Of a stretch of DNA of 64,000 nt, positions 1 through 13,150 are shown piece after piece. A program made the translations under genes and the position numbers. A model generated the notes under the pieces. That model saw only the letters and a program-made list of their open reading frames with translations. It was not told where the DNA came from and made no database searches. Origin of the DNA: Ophiocordyceps camponoti-saundersi (nom. inval.) (Eukaryota > Ascomycota > Sordariomycetes > Hypocreales > Ophiocordycipitaceae); assembly GCA_003339415.1 (NCBI GenBank), contig PDHQ01000070.1, positions 1 through 64,000 on the forward strand. Direction: 5' to 3'. How positions within the stretch are numbered: the stretch's first letter is position 1; each line of letters opens with the position of its first letter.

Positions 1-660
1 TATTTATTTACTAATTATTTCTTAGAGTAACCCGCTTTTATATTAGAAAAATAATACTTTTCGCTTCCCTACTCTAACTATTTTAGCCCGAAAATTTTTA
101 GCTATTCCGGCTATATTAGCCTTAATTAAGGCTATATTTTCCATATCGGGTAATATAATTACGTTATCGAGGAATAACCTTAAACCGGAAACTATAGAGT
201 AGTTAATTCTACTTAAAAACTAGAATTTAATATTAAATAATTTCTAGGAAATTACAGAAGAGGAAAATAAAGCTTTAGAAGAAGACGATTAAAGCTTATA
301 AGTCTTCTATTATAGCTAGTTTTTTTTACTTATTATTATATAAGTTTTTCTAGCTAATAATATAATTTTTTATTAATATTAACTCTTTATATATTAATAA
401 TTTTATAAAGCTAAAGATTTTTAATAATTAAGTATATTTAACTTATATTTAAGCTTTTTTTAAGCTATATTATACTTTTATTCTTTATTATATTATTATT
501 TATTAAGTTATTATTATTATTACTAGGTTTTATTTCTCTTATTAATATATAAGGTTTAAGAATTTTTTCCTCGCTTAATAATAATCTAAATAAAAAAAAA
601 CTTAATTTCTATATAGTATTTCTATCGCGCTATTTATTAGTATTTTTTTTAAATTAAAAT

Positions 661-842
661 AGCTTACGTAAGCTAACTAAAAATTTAATCCTTTTAGTTT
701 TTAGTCTTTAGTTAGTTAGTCCTTATATTTAAGGACTAACTAAAGTCCTTAAGCTAACTAACTAAAGACTAACTAAAAGGTACGTACTTTTAGTCCGGAC
801 TTTTTTTAGTTAGTCCTAACTAACTAAAGACTAACTAATTTT
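661..842. repeat. Palindromic AT-rich repeat cluster (possible MITE relic)
   Basis: Short words of the form CTAACTAACTAAAG and their reverse complements are arranged as nested hairpins. One hairpin near 714-738 has arms AGTTAGTCCTTA and TAAGGACTAACT around a 4-nt loop. A longer imperfect inversion pairs about 691-719 with about 753-779. The arrangement resembles a foldback element or MITE. No target-site duplication could be fixed, so the class is a guess. Confidence 0.45.
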
Positions 843-879
843 AAACCCTAAGTATCTTATATATAAATTATCTATAAAG

Positions 880-3119
880 GAGGTATTTACAAAGATATAA
901 GGTTTTAAATCTTAAGGGCTATAAGCACCTCCGAGCGTAAGGCCTAGGCTTTTCGTACCGTAAAGGTATCGTATTAAATTCTTCTATATAAGAAGGTACG
1001 AGGCGGTTAGATTAAAGTTACCTTCGTATAATTTACTATTTATAAAGGCTAAGTTAGGCCTTATACCGTTAGAGAGATAATTTATACTACCTATCCTTTT
1101 TAGCTATTTTTTTTAAGGTATTACGAGCGGCTATATCTTCTAATTAGCGGGTATTTTAACCTTAGGCGGCTAGGGCGTTTATATAGCGTTCGTAACGCCT
1201 TCGCTAAATAGTTCGAGTATTTTAGTAATATATTTCTCTTAGTATACGTAGATTATATATATAGTATAGTTCTTATAGAATTATAAGCTTAAAAAGGTAG
1301 TAAGTTTGCCTAAGTCGCGCAGATCTTATAATTCCTTTAAAATGCCCTTACCTTTATCTATAAGAGTAGCTATAAGCGCTATAATTATAGTATCGTTAAC
1401 GTAAAGGAGTATAATAAATTTTTTAAGATAAGTATAGATATAAAACTTAGATTTAAGTTATTATTATCTATAGTATTTAAGGGCCTCGCTTACGTATATA
1501 AACTATATTACGGGCGATAACTTAAGGCTATATAGGGCTCGATTAAGCCTATATACTTAATTCGTGCTATCTTCGAATAGATATAGCTAATCGACGAAAA
1601 ATTCCTCTTAATAAGGGGCGTTTACGAACGCGTTAATAACGTTAAATTATTATTATTCGAGATCTTAGGAGGCTACGATCGATAAGAATACTCGAATAGA
1701 AGAAAGGTATGCGATAGCGGTATAAAAGTCCTCGATAGAGTATAAGGCCTCTTCTTTATCCCCTTTTATATACTAGCGTACTTTAGTAATTATAGTTTTA
1801 TTTTTAGGCGTTTTTATCGTAAATACCTATTTACCGGGCAGAACTTACTTACCGATAGGTTAATTAACGAGATCCTAAGTCCGTTAACTATATAAAGTTT
1901 TAATTTCCGTATTTATCGCTAGGCGCTAGTAGGAGAGATAATCGGGTCGCTTACGGATATCCTACTAGCTCTTAGGCGTTAATAGTATTAAAACGTTAAA
2001 TATAGCGTTAATCGGAAAGATAAAGTTAGGAATCTCTGCCTCTTCCTCGTCGATATCGCGGAAAATAGTATTAGTAGTAAATTTAGCTATAGCGGCCGTT
2101 ATAGAATAGGTCTTATAATTAGTAGCGGGTATCGTAGCCTTATTCCTTAGCTTAGCTTACGGAGGAGCTTCTTTATTAGCTAGATTATTAAATTAAGTAT
2201 TATAGGGCGTTTAATTAAGCGTAAGGAATTATATTATATTCGGAGGCGTAGCTAGTTTTTTAGATTAAGAAAGGCTTATAATTTTATTACCTAAATTAGG
2301 TACGTTTCCCGCCTTAGGGTTACTAGCAGGCTTTTATAAGCCTTAATCGCTAGGACGATTATAATTATTATTATTATTATTATTATTAATATTATTAGGT
2401 CCGAATCGGAAGAATTCGTCTTTATTAAGTTAATCTTCCTAATCTTCCTTAATCTTAGGCTTTATAACGTATTTAACTATTTAATCGAGCTTTAAATCGG
2501 CTAGGTTATAGAACCTAACGTCTCTAGCCTTAATAATCTTATCTTTTTCGGGTAGATATATCTTATAGATATGCTTATAAAGCCCTTCTATGCCGATAAG
2601 GCGACCTTCCTTAGCTTAAGGGGCTATTTTAGCGCTCTAAATCTTATATTAAGGAGGGATAATAACGTATACCTTATAACCCTATAATCGTATATATTTA
2701 ATCGAATATTTATATAAAACGCGGATCGCGGCTATTACTATCTCGATAAGGCTTTAATTTTTCGGGTTAGTTAACGATAGTAATATATTCTATATATAAG
2801 CACTAAAGTCGATAAAAAATAGCTATAACTTCTCGGGCAGCTTCGTCTCGATATAAATAGCTCTTATAGCCTCTATAAGGGTGCGGCTAGCACGCTCGGC
2901 TCTGCTATTCTAGGTAGGAGTATAAGGGGCATAAAAGCGTAAGATAAAGCCCTTATTAGCGGCCTAAGCCTTAATCTTTTATTACGTAAATTTAAGGGTA
3001 TTATCGAAGCCTATTACTTAAATACGGTAGCCGCTAGTAGTAGTATTAACGCTGCGTTTCTACGCTTTAAGCTATTTAAAAGCTTTATTACGGGTCTTTA
3101 TAAAAAGAACTTAATAATA
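880..3119 (-). mobile_element. Ty1/copia-like retrotransposon, 3' (pol) part, RIP-dead
   Basis: Read on the minus strand this segment keeps two copia landmarks. The integrase signature lies at 2892-2924 and reads YTPT-stop-NSRAER, where the stop is a CAA changed to TAA. The reverse-transcriptase core lies at about 1385-1416 and reads LLYVNDTII, the family's YVDD with one Asp changed to Asn. Integrase lies upstream of RT in the direction of transcription, which is the copia order rather than the Ty3 order. Stops are everywhere. The element is interrupted at 3120 by a Ty3-like element and resumes at 11394. Its own LTRs could not be located, so the outer end is approximate. Confidence 0.75.
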
Positions 3120-3124
3120 GTTAG
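3120..3124. repeat. Target-site duplication GTTAG (left copy)
   Basis: These five bases lie directly before the left LTR and match 11389-11393 directly after the right LTR, as expected for LTR-element integration. Confidence 0.85.
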
Positions 3125-3310
3125 TATAAGGGTTCGGCCTCCGGGCTATTTATAAGAAGGTGACTTTATTATTTAGAATAATTATAAAGAATTATAGAAA
3201 AGGGGTCGTAACGCCTAATAGGGGTAGGCGATCCGCGCGCGCGCCGCGCGCGGAAATAACTAATTACTTTACGTAACTTAGCTATTCGAGCATAGCCCGA
3301 ATCCCTTATA
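3125..3310 (-). repeat. Left LTR of nested Ty3-like element
   Basis: This 186-bp repeat begins TATAAGGG and ends CCCTTATA, the RIP forms of TG...CA termini. It matches 11203-11388 over its whole length. All the differences I can see between the two copies are transitions. It contains a 21-nt palindromic CG tract at 3233-3253. With the element on the minus strand, this is the 3' LTR. Confidence 0.9.
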
Positions 3311-5567
3311 TACCCCGCCGCCCTAGGAAAATAGAAGTTCCGTCCCTAGCGGAGGTATAGGTTAAAATAAAATAAAAATTCCCCTACGCGTTCCTTTTCC
3401 TTTTTTTTCTTTTTCTATATACTACCTATTTTAAAAGTATTAACCTTATTATCTTTACGCTATCGCCGCGCCGCCTTCTCGTGTTATTTTTTCTATTAGT
3501 ATATTACTTTATTTATTATTTTACTAGTATATTAACCGCGCCCTTAACGCTAACTTACGCTATAGGGGAGTATATTATATAAAGAAATAGCGATAATAAA
3601 AACGCCGCGCCGCCGATAAAGGTATTATATATATATACGCCTTACTTTAATAACCTTATAAATAAGGGTACGGCTAAATATGTCCGCGGCCGGGCGGCGG
3701 CCTACTAAGCGTATCGTTTATAGCGTAGGAGGTGCCTCTAAGAAAGGCACCTCTTTATTAGAGATATATACCTTTAGCGGGCTGCCCGCGATTTATAAAA
3801 TATAGCCGCTAGTAATAAAGCCGTCTAGGAGCCCGCCCGCGCCTATAAGGGTAATACTCCTAGTTATTATACTATCTTAACGCCTACTTTCTAGGCCCGC
3901 GCTAACCGCCTTAGGATATAGCTTAATACCGTATAACTTACTCCTCGCGCTATTACTAATATCTTTATATCCCTATTACCCGAGTTATTTAGCTTTAACG
4001 CTTTTATCCTCTTTAGCGGTAATATTATCCCCGCGCTTATACTATTAATATATTATTATAGTATAAGTAGCGCTATAGCGTAATATTAGTAATACTAAGC
4101 TTAGTAATAAGGGTAAGTTATTACTAGCCTTAACGCGTTCGCCTCCCGCTATAAAAAGTCCTTATAGCGGTAAAAGTAAACCTAATAAGATATTCTCGCC
4201 TTATAGCGGGAGGAGGCGGCCGCCTAGGCTAAAGATCGATAATAGTAACTTAAGGCTAACTATAATATTTATATAGCCCTCGCTAACCTCGCCGCCTTAT
4301 CGTCGCTACCCCGCGCTCCTTATCGCGCCCTAGCTAGGCTAAATTAGCCGCCGTAATCGCTATCGTTCGCGGCTAAAAGTTATAATCGCTCGTATAGCGC
4401 GTTAATATCCGGGCCTAATATACTCCTACGTAGCTATAGTAGTTTAAGCTAAGCGTAGTTAGCTAATAATATTAAGGAAGAAAAAAAGTAGTAAAATACG
4501 CTAAATACGTTATAGTAATAAGAGGAAAGATAGGGATAGGAGGGGGGCGGGGTATAATAAGCTAAAAAGAATTTACTAAAAAGGAGGGGGAATTTGCTTA
4601 ATTATTTACTTAATTAAGTTTAAATAGGAGAGTATATTTAGGGCTATTATATATATAAATATCTTCCTAGCGTAACTCGTAATTATCTAAAGTAATATAG
4701 TATTATAAGCTATCTAATAGCTCCTAAGTTAGCGTAATATATCCCTTTTATTTTACTAACGCTTAATAATAAGGGGGTTAGCTTTACGGGCGTTACTTAT
4801 AAGTATTCTTCGCGGTAAGGATTTCCTTAATCTTATATTCGTTAAGGGATAAGTTATTATTAAAGAGTTATAGAGAAAGTTTAGAATAGCTATCGGCGAG
4901 GGATTATAATAAGAGTAAATTATATATAATATACTTAAGTAAATTAATATAAAATATAAAATATATACCTCTTAAAGTATTAAGTATAATAGTTAAAAGG
5001 GATAAGATAGTAACGATTTTATACTTAGCTTTAAGGTAATTAAGTTTTTTAAATAGGCGGTTAGAATAAACGTAGCGAAGATCTAATTATATAAAGTTAC
5101 TAACTTAGAATTATTCCGCGGAGCGACGGGCATTATTAGAGGTATCCTACTACTTTTATTAAGCCTATATAATAGATACTTAAGCTAGCTAGATACTTTC
5201 TTATAGATATTAGGCGAAGGTAATAGCACGCCCTCTTAAGGAGGTAATTAGTGCGGAAAGCGTAAATAGCTATTAGATAAGGTCTAAGTTATATCTATAT
5301 AGTAAGCGGTTTAAACTTACGCTTATTATAAATAACTTTTTATTATTTAACGTAAGTTAGTAAGTAAGTAGGTAAGAAAGCTAGTTAAGCTAAGAGAATA
5401 ATATTATATAATAGAGGATAGCTTATACCTCTTAGTTTATTTATTCTATACCGCTATTAGTTTATAAGTAGTAAGCTATTAATATAAGTTATCTAATATT
5501 TATAAGGCGGTAAAAAGTTAACTAAAAGTAACTTATTTAATTTAAACTATAGTTAGATATAATAGCT

Positions 5568-5572
5568 ATAAG
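5568..5572. repeat. Probable target-site duplication of the inner LTR element
   Basis: ATAAG before the left LTR is paired with ATAGG at 7349-7353 after the right LTR. The single difference is a G/A transition, compatible with RIP after insertion. Confidence 0.55.
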
Positions 5573-7348
5573 TATAAGAGATTAGTTTATAACTAATCGT
5601 AGCTAAATAGGGGGGATTATAGCGGATATATTTAGGTCTTCCCGATAGCGTTTAGTTATCGCGTAAGGTATATAGCTAGCTTAGGAAGGGGGCTTCTCTC
5701 CCTTCTCTTTCCTCTCTTTAATAGCTTTAATTATAACTCTACCTTAGCTTACTTCTATAGTCGCCTTAGTAAGACTATTATATTAATTAAAGCTCCTCTT
5801 ACTACTAACTAAACGTAAAAGTAAGATCTTAGTATAAAACGCCGTTAAATTCTACCTATATTAGAGCCGCTTTTAGCTTATTCTAGCCTAGACTCTTAGC
5901 TAGCCGCTATATATGCTAAATTTGCAATTAACGGAGCCGTAATTAAGGAGCCTAAGTTCTAGTTCTACTATATCTTTTCTTATCTTAGTACTTTTTAGTA
6001 GATATTTTTTCCGTATATTATTATAGCTATAGATTTTTTTTACTAGCTTAAAGCCTTTTTAGCGTATATCTCTAAGCTTCTCGGGGAAAGTTATAAGAAG
6101 CGCTAAGTAAGTCTTTCTTTAGTTAAGATATATTAGGGGCTATTAGAGCCCCTTAGAGAATATATTACGAGGTAAGAATATACCTTTTTTAAGGCTAGAC
6201 CGTTAAACTAATCTAATTATGCTAAGATTATTCTACTCTTATCCGGGCTACGTAAGGAGCTATAAGAGCGCTTAAATCGTAAGAACTAGCTTACGATATA
6301 TATAGCTTTCGCTAGCCTTCTCCGAGGCTTTAATAGAGTATTTAGTTCCGGGAATATTCCTAACGCGCTAGTTAATTTGCCGCCCCCCCTTTTTACTAAC
6401 TTAATAGATATCGCGTTTATATAATCTCGTTCTAGCACTACTAAGCGCCGGCGTTACTATTAATATAACTAAATCGGTTATTTTAAGCGTAACTATCCGA
6501 AGCTTTATAGGTAAATAGGGATATTAGGGTTAGGGCTTTTTATAAGCGGAGTAAGGAAGTTAGAGGTAAATTTAAAGTATTTTAATTAAGGGGATAATAA
6601 GTAAGGAAAGATAAGTATATATTAAATATTATAGCTTAGGTAATTTCTAGCTTTATTACGTTACCTTATATAAGGATAGTCCGCGCGCGGCTTAGGCGCG
6701 TAGATTTATTAGTAGGTATATATTATAATTATATCGCGCTTTAGCTTATAAATTAGCGCTAGCGGTATATAGTAATAAGTATATAGCTAGCTTTATTATT
6801 TATTATAAACGGGGTATTCTCTAAGCTTCTCGCGACTAGTACGGTACTACTTAGTCTTATACGCTAGCTATATAGGTAAGTTTTTACTATTAGTATATAA
6901 GTTTATTAATTCCTACCTTAAGCGGTGCTACGATTCTAAGCTTATTAGAATCTTCCTTATAAAGATTAGGGTTTAATTCCCCGGGCTATAAGGGAGCCCT
7001 TCCGCCCTTTTATCCTTATCTTTACGGAGGCTATTAGGCTATTAGCTAGGGACTATATAGAGTATCTCGCTAGCGTAATAGTATATAACTCTTCTATTTT
7101 ACGCTCTTACCTCCTTAGCTAGCCTAAGGAGGGGGCTATATAAGGGATTAGTCTATAACTAATCGTAGCTAGATAGGGGGGATTATAGCGGATATATTTA
7201 GGTTTTCCTAATAGCGTTTAGTTATCGCGCGGGGTATATAGCTAGCTCGGGAAGGGGGCTTCTCTCCCTTCTCCTTCCTCTCTTCGATAGCTTTAATTAT
7301 AACTCTACCTTAGCTTACTTTTATAGTCGCCTTAGTAAGACTATTATA
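5573..7348 (+). mobile_element. Short gag-only (non-autonomous) LTR retrotransposon, RIP-dead
   Basis: Two 210-bp LTRs (5573-5782 and 7139-7348) begin TATAAG and end CTATTATA. They flank only 1356 bp of internal sequence. On the plus strand, 6455-6496 preserves the spacing of a retroviral CCHC zinc knuckle (CX2CX4HX4C), but every Cys and His codon has become Tyr (TAC or TAT) and two Gln codons have become TAA. No RT, RNase H or integrase trace is visible, and the internal region is too short for pol. It therefore looks like a gag-only element that depended on a partner. Confidence 0.75.
7139..7348 (+). repeat. Right LTR of the gag-only element
   Basis: This is a 210-bp direct repeat of 5573-5782 with transition-type differences. 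It shares the CT-rich block near 7261-7295 and the terminal CTATTATA. Confidence 0.85.
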
Positions 7349-10300
7349 ATAGGAAAGCTATAAAAACGCTACTAAGTATAAATAAAATATCTTACATAAT
7401 ACTTAGCTTTTATAAATATTATTACTTTTAGCTAGATATATTTTAATAGCCGATTAGTAATAATTATAAGGAAGCGAGGCTAAGAAAAATCTATAATAAG
7501 TAAGTTTATTATAAAGTTTATAAAAATAGTTACCTAATACCTCTCTAAGGGCGGTAATAATTATAGTAAGCCTTAGTAATAATAGTATTAAAGGTAATTC
7601 CCGTAATAATAATAATTTCGAATAAATCGCGCTATATTAGCTAATATACTATCTTAATAATAATAATAACGGAGTAATATAAATATAATATTTTTACTAA
7701 GGTGCCTTATAAGTAGGGAATTATAGGTTTTTTAGATTAAGGTAGTTATTAGGGGTTTCTAATTAGGTACCTAAAGTCGGCCTTAGAACTATAGCTAGCT
7801 ACTAGCGGAAAGGGAATAGTTTACGATTTACTCCTTTATGCCCGCTTTAAGAGGGAACTTTCGAGCGCCCTCCTATAGCGCGGTACGTTATACTATATAG
7901 AGCGGATTAGACTATAACGCTATAAGCTATAATTCCTTTAAGTACTTATTTATAAAAGGGGCTAATATCGTAAAAGTAGCACTTTAGCTTTAAACTAATT
8001 ATAATCTAAAAAAACGAATAGATAAGAGCTATATAATATAGCTAAAATATAGAGCGGTATATTATCGCTCCTAATTATAGTAGGATAATATATTAGGATA
8101 AGTTACGTATTTACCTAAGCGGTATTATAAATAGAAGTTAAAAAGAGTAAGCGTTTTAGCTTATCGAGCTTAGCGTTTTAATATAGCTTTTAGAGTAGTA
8201 AAGTATTCTAAGGCTTTATAATCTATAAGTATAGTAAATAGGGAGGAAATATTACGGAGTTTAGCTAACTATACCTTAAGGTAGTAAATAATAGTAAGAA
8301 GTTCCTTATTATAGATCGTATAATTCTATTCTATAAGCTAAAGCTTTTAAGAGAAATATATTATAAGCTATAAGATTTAATCCTAACCGCGCTAAGAAAG
8401 ATAGCTACCGATTACCTTACCTAAATAGTCTACCTTTATAATAATATCGAGATCGGGGCTTTACTAAGTAAGGGCGGGGAAGGAGATAAACGCGTTTTTT
8501 AATCGCTTAAAAATATCTTAATAAGCTAAGGTTTAATCGAAAAGGGCGTTACGCTTCGTAAAGGTAATAAGTAAGGCTATAAGGGAGGAAAACTAAAAGA
8601 TAAAGTTACGATAAAAGTTTACGAAGCTAATAAAATTACGTATATTTTTTATATAAGTTAATACCTCTTAATCTCTAATCGCTAAAATCTTAGCTAGGTC
8701 TAAGCGCACCTCTTATCTAGCGTAGATAATAAACTTAAGGTATTTAACCTTATAAACTATAAATACGTATTTATTAAGGTTTAGATATAGTTTAGCTTAC
8801 CGTAATTTTATAAAAATAATACGGACTTTTTTCTAATAATCTAAAAGTAAGCTACTTAAATAGATAAGAATATTATTAAGGTAAATAGTAATAAAATCCT
8901 TAAAGAAATCGCCTAAGGAAATATTAATATATTATTAAAATAAGGCGGGGGCGCTAGCGAGACTAAAAAGGCAGATAAGGTATTCGAATAGCTTAAAATA
9001 TATACGGAAAGTAGTTAGATATTCCTCGCCTTTTATAATACGTATTTTATAAAAGGCGGCGCGTACGTTAAGTTTAGTAAATTACTAGGCGCTAGAAAGA
9101 TTATATAGAGTTTCCTTTATAAGGGGTAAGAGATAGCGGTCCTATTTAGTAAGTTAATTTAAGGCCTAATAATTAATATAAAACTACTAGCCGCTTTTAG
9201 GCTTTTTAGCTAGGAGGACTAGGGCGGCTATAAATAATAAGCTTACGTAAATCTATCCTTTATTTATTAGATCGGTAATTTATTTCCGTACTTCGAGGAG
9301 GTATTTACGTAATATATTATATAATAGCCTTTAAGGTAATAGCGGTAAAGATCTATTAAGCTACTATTATAGATAAATATAGTAATTATATATACTACGA
9401 TAAGGGGGAAAAACGCTTACTTTTTCTTTATTAAAAAGGTCGCTAAAGTTAGATACCTTAGAAGGTAAAGAAACCGGCGGGGTAAAGGGAGATAACGTTT
9501 TAATTCGCAGGATGCGTAAAATATCTAGTAAGCTAGTAATAAGGAAATAATAACCTATTTGCTAACGAGATTCGCGCCTTATTAGTATAGTAAAAGTTAA
9601 GCTTAGGATAGCGACTATTCGATATTTCGGAATTCGCGTTTTACTATATAAGATAACGAGGTTATTTATAAAGTAAATTACGAGACGCCGTTATCTTACG
9701 TAAAAAGATACGTTATACCGTGCTATTTAAAAAAAGCTAAGGATTATATCTTAAGTTAGGCTAAGGATTATATATATAACTATAAGCGTTTATTAGCTAT
9801 CGATATTAGTAATAAATTAAATAATATAATAGATTAAGGAGGAGTCCTTAAAGTAAACTTACTTCTAATAGCGGATTTAAACCGCGGTACGGATTATATA
9901 TAGAGTAAGGAGAGGAATATATTAGAGATAGTAACGTTATACTTAAAATTCGCTTACGGTAGCGTAGTAGTTATAGCTACTATCTACCTACGCGTCGATA
10001 AAGGTAATAGAATTTATAAGAATAGGGATAAGGAGAGGACTTATATCTATATTCCTTATAATATCTATAAATTAGTTTTTTAAACTACTATCCGTTAAAT
10101 TAACGCGATTATTTTCCTCTTATAAGAGACTTAGTATAAGGGGGATTTTTTTCCTTAATCTAAATAAGCGTCTTAGTCGGCCTCTCCTATTTCTATAAAG
10201 CGTACGAATAAAAATAAGGGCGAAGATAGGTATACTAGATAATCCTTCGTAAAGTAGCCTATTTAGCTATAACGTAGATAACGTCCTTTAACCTAACGCT

Positions 10301-11202
10301 TACTATATTCCTCCGTAAAAATACGGGGAGCGGAATAGTAAGGTCCTAAACGCTACCCCTTATATTTACCGCGTCTCTAACCGCGGGAAAAACGCCTTAA
10401 GGTTATATTAGTTTAGCAGATATCCGTTATAAGTATATTAATATCTTAAGCTACTAGGGAAAGAGTAAGGGAAAAGGGTATTTAACCCTTATTTTCGATT
10501 CGGAATAACTTAATATCGATAATAATAAAACGGATATAGGCTATAGCTAAAACGTAATTATCGAGGGGAATATCGCGTTTAAGATAGTAGCGTCGTAACT
10601 TAGGGGTAAGTACGTAATATAGATATATTACCTTAATTTCGTTTACCTATATAGTACCTCCCGAAAGCGATAGTTTTACCTTAAAATAAATAAAGAAATT
10701 AGAGAATAACTCGGAGGTACCTTAAGAAAGCTTTTCTAACTTTATTATAGCTATCTAATAGCGGTAAAGGTTAGCAAATATTATATCGAGATACTTAAAA
10801 AAGGTCTCGACTTAGTACTAGTATTCCTCGCCTCGCTTAAAAAACGGGGCTATTTTTAACTAAATAGTAAGTAATAGATATTAATAAAGGAAAACCTATT
10901 AGTTATAATCGTTATTAATAAAAGCGTAATCCGCCGATAGCTTATATAATATTAAGGCCCGCTAAGCTAGAAAAAGGGTTTTATCGCTATTAAAGGGGGA
11001 GCTCGATAGAAAAGGTTTCTAGCGTAAAGGCTATAGCGAGGGCTCCGGCTAAGGTTACCGGTATTATATTAAGGAGTAAATAATATCGCGTTACGCTTAT
11101 AAGACCTCTTATAACTTAGAAATTATCGCCTGCTACTATTATAGCTAGGCGATAATTACCTCTTAAGAGATAGGGTTATCTATTATAATAATAGTCGTTC
11201 TA

Positions 11203-11388
11203 TATAAGGGTTTAGCCTCCGGGCTATCTGCGAAGAGGTGACTCTATTATTTAGAACGATTATAAAGAATTATAGAAAAGGGGTTATAACGCCTAATAGG
11301 GGTAAGCGATCCGCGCGCGCGCCGCGCGCGGAAATAACTAATTACCCCACGTAACTTAGCTATTCGAGCATAGCCCGAATCCCTTATA
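11203..11388 (-). repeat. Right LTR of nested Ty3-like element
   Basis: This 186-bp partner of 3125-3310 has the same termini and the same CG palindrome (11311-11331). It is followed by the GTTAG duplication at 11389-11393. As the element is on the minus strand, this is its 5' LTR. Confidence 0.9.
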
Positions 11389-11393
11389 GTTAG

Positions 11394-13150
11394 TATAAGT
11401 ATTAATTCCGTAAAGCGTATACTAATAACCTTTATAAGCTATTAGAGAATATTAGATAAAATTTTAAAAGATATATTATAGGAAACTTATAGGTAAAATA
11501 GCTAAATCTTAACTAATTACGGTATCTGCTTTTCTAAGTTAGTAAGCTTAGTAGTGGAATAATTTAAAGGTATTCTTCTTAATTATAAGGCCGGATTTAT
11601 AGCAGGCCTCGAAGATCTTATCTTTGCTTACGTGCTTAAGGCGTCGATATATTATTATATAATCGACTTCCTTTTCTTTTATAGGTAAGGTAGCTATTAT
11701 AAGAGGCTTCTATACCTTAGCTCTTATAATATTAGTAACGCCGCTAATCTAGGAGAGGTAGCAGACGGTGCGTCCGCGTTATTAAAAGCGTATTCCTTCG
11801 CTATTAATACGGATTTCCTTCTTATTAAGCTAATTAGCAGATATAAGATTAATTAGGATATCTATATTATAAAATACTTCTTTAAAGGTAATTAAATAGC
11901 TATTAAAAGCGTTAATTATAATAGTGCCTTAGCCGTAATAGAATAAGGGCTTACTATTTAATACCGTAAGATAATAAGGGCTATTAAATTCTTCGTATTA
12001 ATTAAATTATCCCTTATTATTAAAAAGGTATAAGGTATAGCTAGTATCGATAATTATAGCGTTTTATAAAATAAGGCTATCGTAACCTTTAAGAGCGGTA
12101 TTAATAATATAAGCTACGGTGCTTTTCCCTACTAATATTATATCCGCGCTATTACTTACGGAACTCGCGTTATTATTCTTATATTACCTATAAATAAGTA
12201 GCGGCCGGAGCTTAGGGTAGAGAACCTAGTATTACTCTTTTAAGTAAATATAACCTTTTAGATAGATATTATAGCCGTAATAAGAAAGGGTTATAATCTT
12301 ATTTATTATATTTATACGCTTCGGTATATAGGGCACGATACGTATCTCCGTTAATAATAATAGCTTCGGCTTATTATTATTATTATTACCGTTACCTTTA
12401 TTCTCCGGCTTCTTTTTTTAAGATTAATTTTATATTACGGAAAGTGCTTTTCCGCTCGATAAGTTACGGCTTATCTCGAAATTAGCGATTCGTAATAAAA
12501 TATATATATTAATATCGTTAAAAGATAACTTAAAAGGGCTATCTATATCGTAATTTTACTTCTTAGTAATAATAAGGTATAAGGTTTAAATAATATTAAT
12601 AGCTTTCTAAGCGTAGATATATAGTATCTTTTTAAAATTAGCCCCTATATTTTTATCCGTAATAATCTAGTTTTAGAGGCCTTAAAGGTCCTTCTTAAAA
12701 GCTCTCTAACTTTTAATTATATTATCTTTTAGCTTAAGCTAATATTAACGTTAAAAAATATATCGAGGTTATATTTTCGTTAATATTTTAGCTTATTTCT
12801 TAGCTAAGAGATAGATATCGTATACTATAATATTTTTATCTTAGCTAAGCTAGGTAATATTACTAATAGCTTTACTAAAAAAGGACTATAAGACGATTTT
12901 TATAATAATCTCTATTTTATCGTTATATTTAATAGCTTTATCTTTATTAATAAGTTAAGTTAGAACCTTATTATTAAAAATAAATAATTTTACCTTATTA
13001 ATTTAGGCTATTATTATAAGAGATCTATACTACTTAATATAGCTTACGGCGCCCTTAAGCTTCGTTTTACTAAAAGATAAAGATATCTTATTCTTTTATT
13101 TATCGTATTTTACGCTTTTTCTTATTATTTTATATTATACCTCCGGATCG
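11394..13150 (-). mobile_element. Ty1/copia-like retrotransposon, 5' part, RIP-dead
   Basis: This segment continues the copia-like element split at 3119. The interpretation rests on position between the Ty3 target-site duplication and the block edge, on the same base composition, and on minus-strand orientation. It should hold gag and the start of pol, but no motif is clear enough to name. Its outer end is approximate. Confidence 0.5.

Larger units (their letters stand above)
3125..11388 (-). mobile_element. Full-length Ty3-like LTR retrotransposon, RIP-dead, inserted in the copia element
   Basis: The element spans 8264 bp between two 186-bp LTRs and is flanked by a GTTAG duplication. On the minus strand the RT core lies at about 8864-8898 and reads DFITIYLNNIL, the family's YLDD with both Asp changed to Asn. 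The RNase H signature is at about 8160-8230 and reads DYKALEYFTTLKA, where His was changed to Tyr in the DHKALEYF motif. RT precedes RNase H in minus orientation, so gag should lie toward 11.2 kb. A smaller LTR element interrupts it at 5573-7348. The stretch 3311-5572 is richer in CG words and I could not assign a domain there. Confidence 0.85.
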
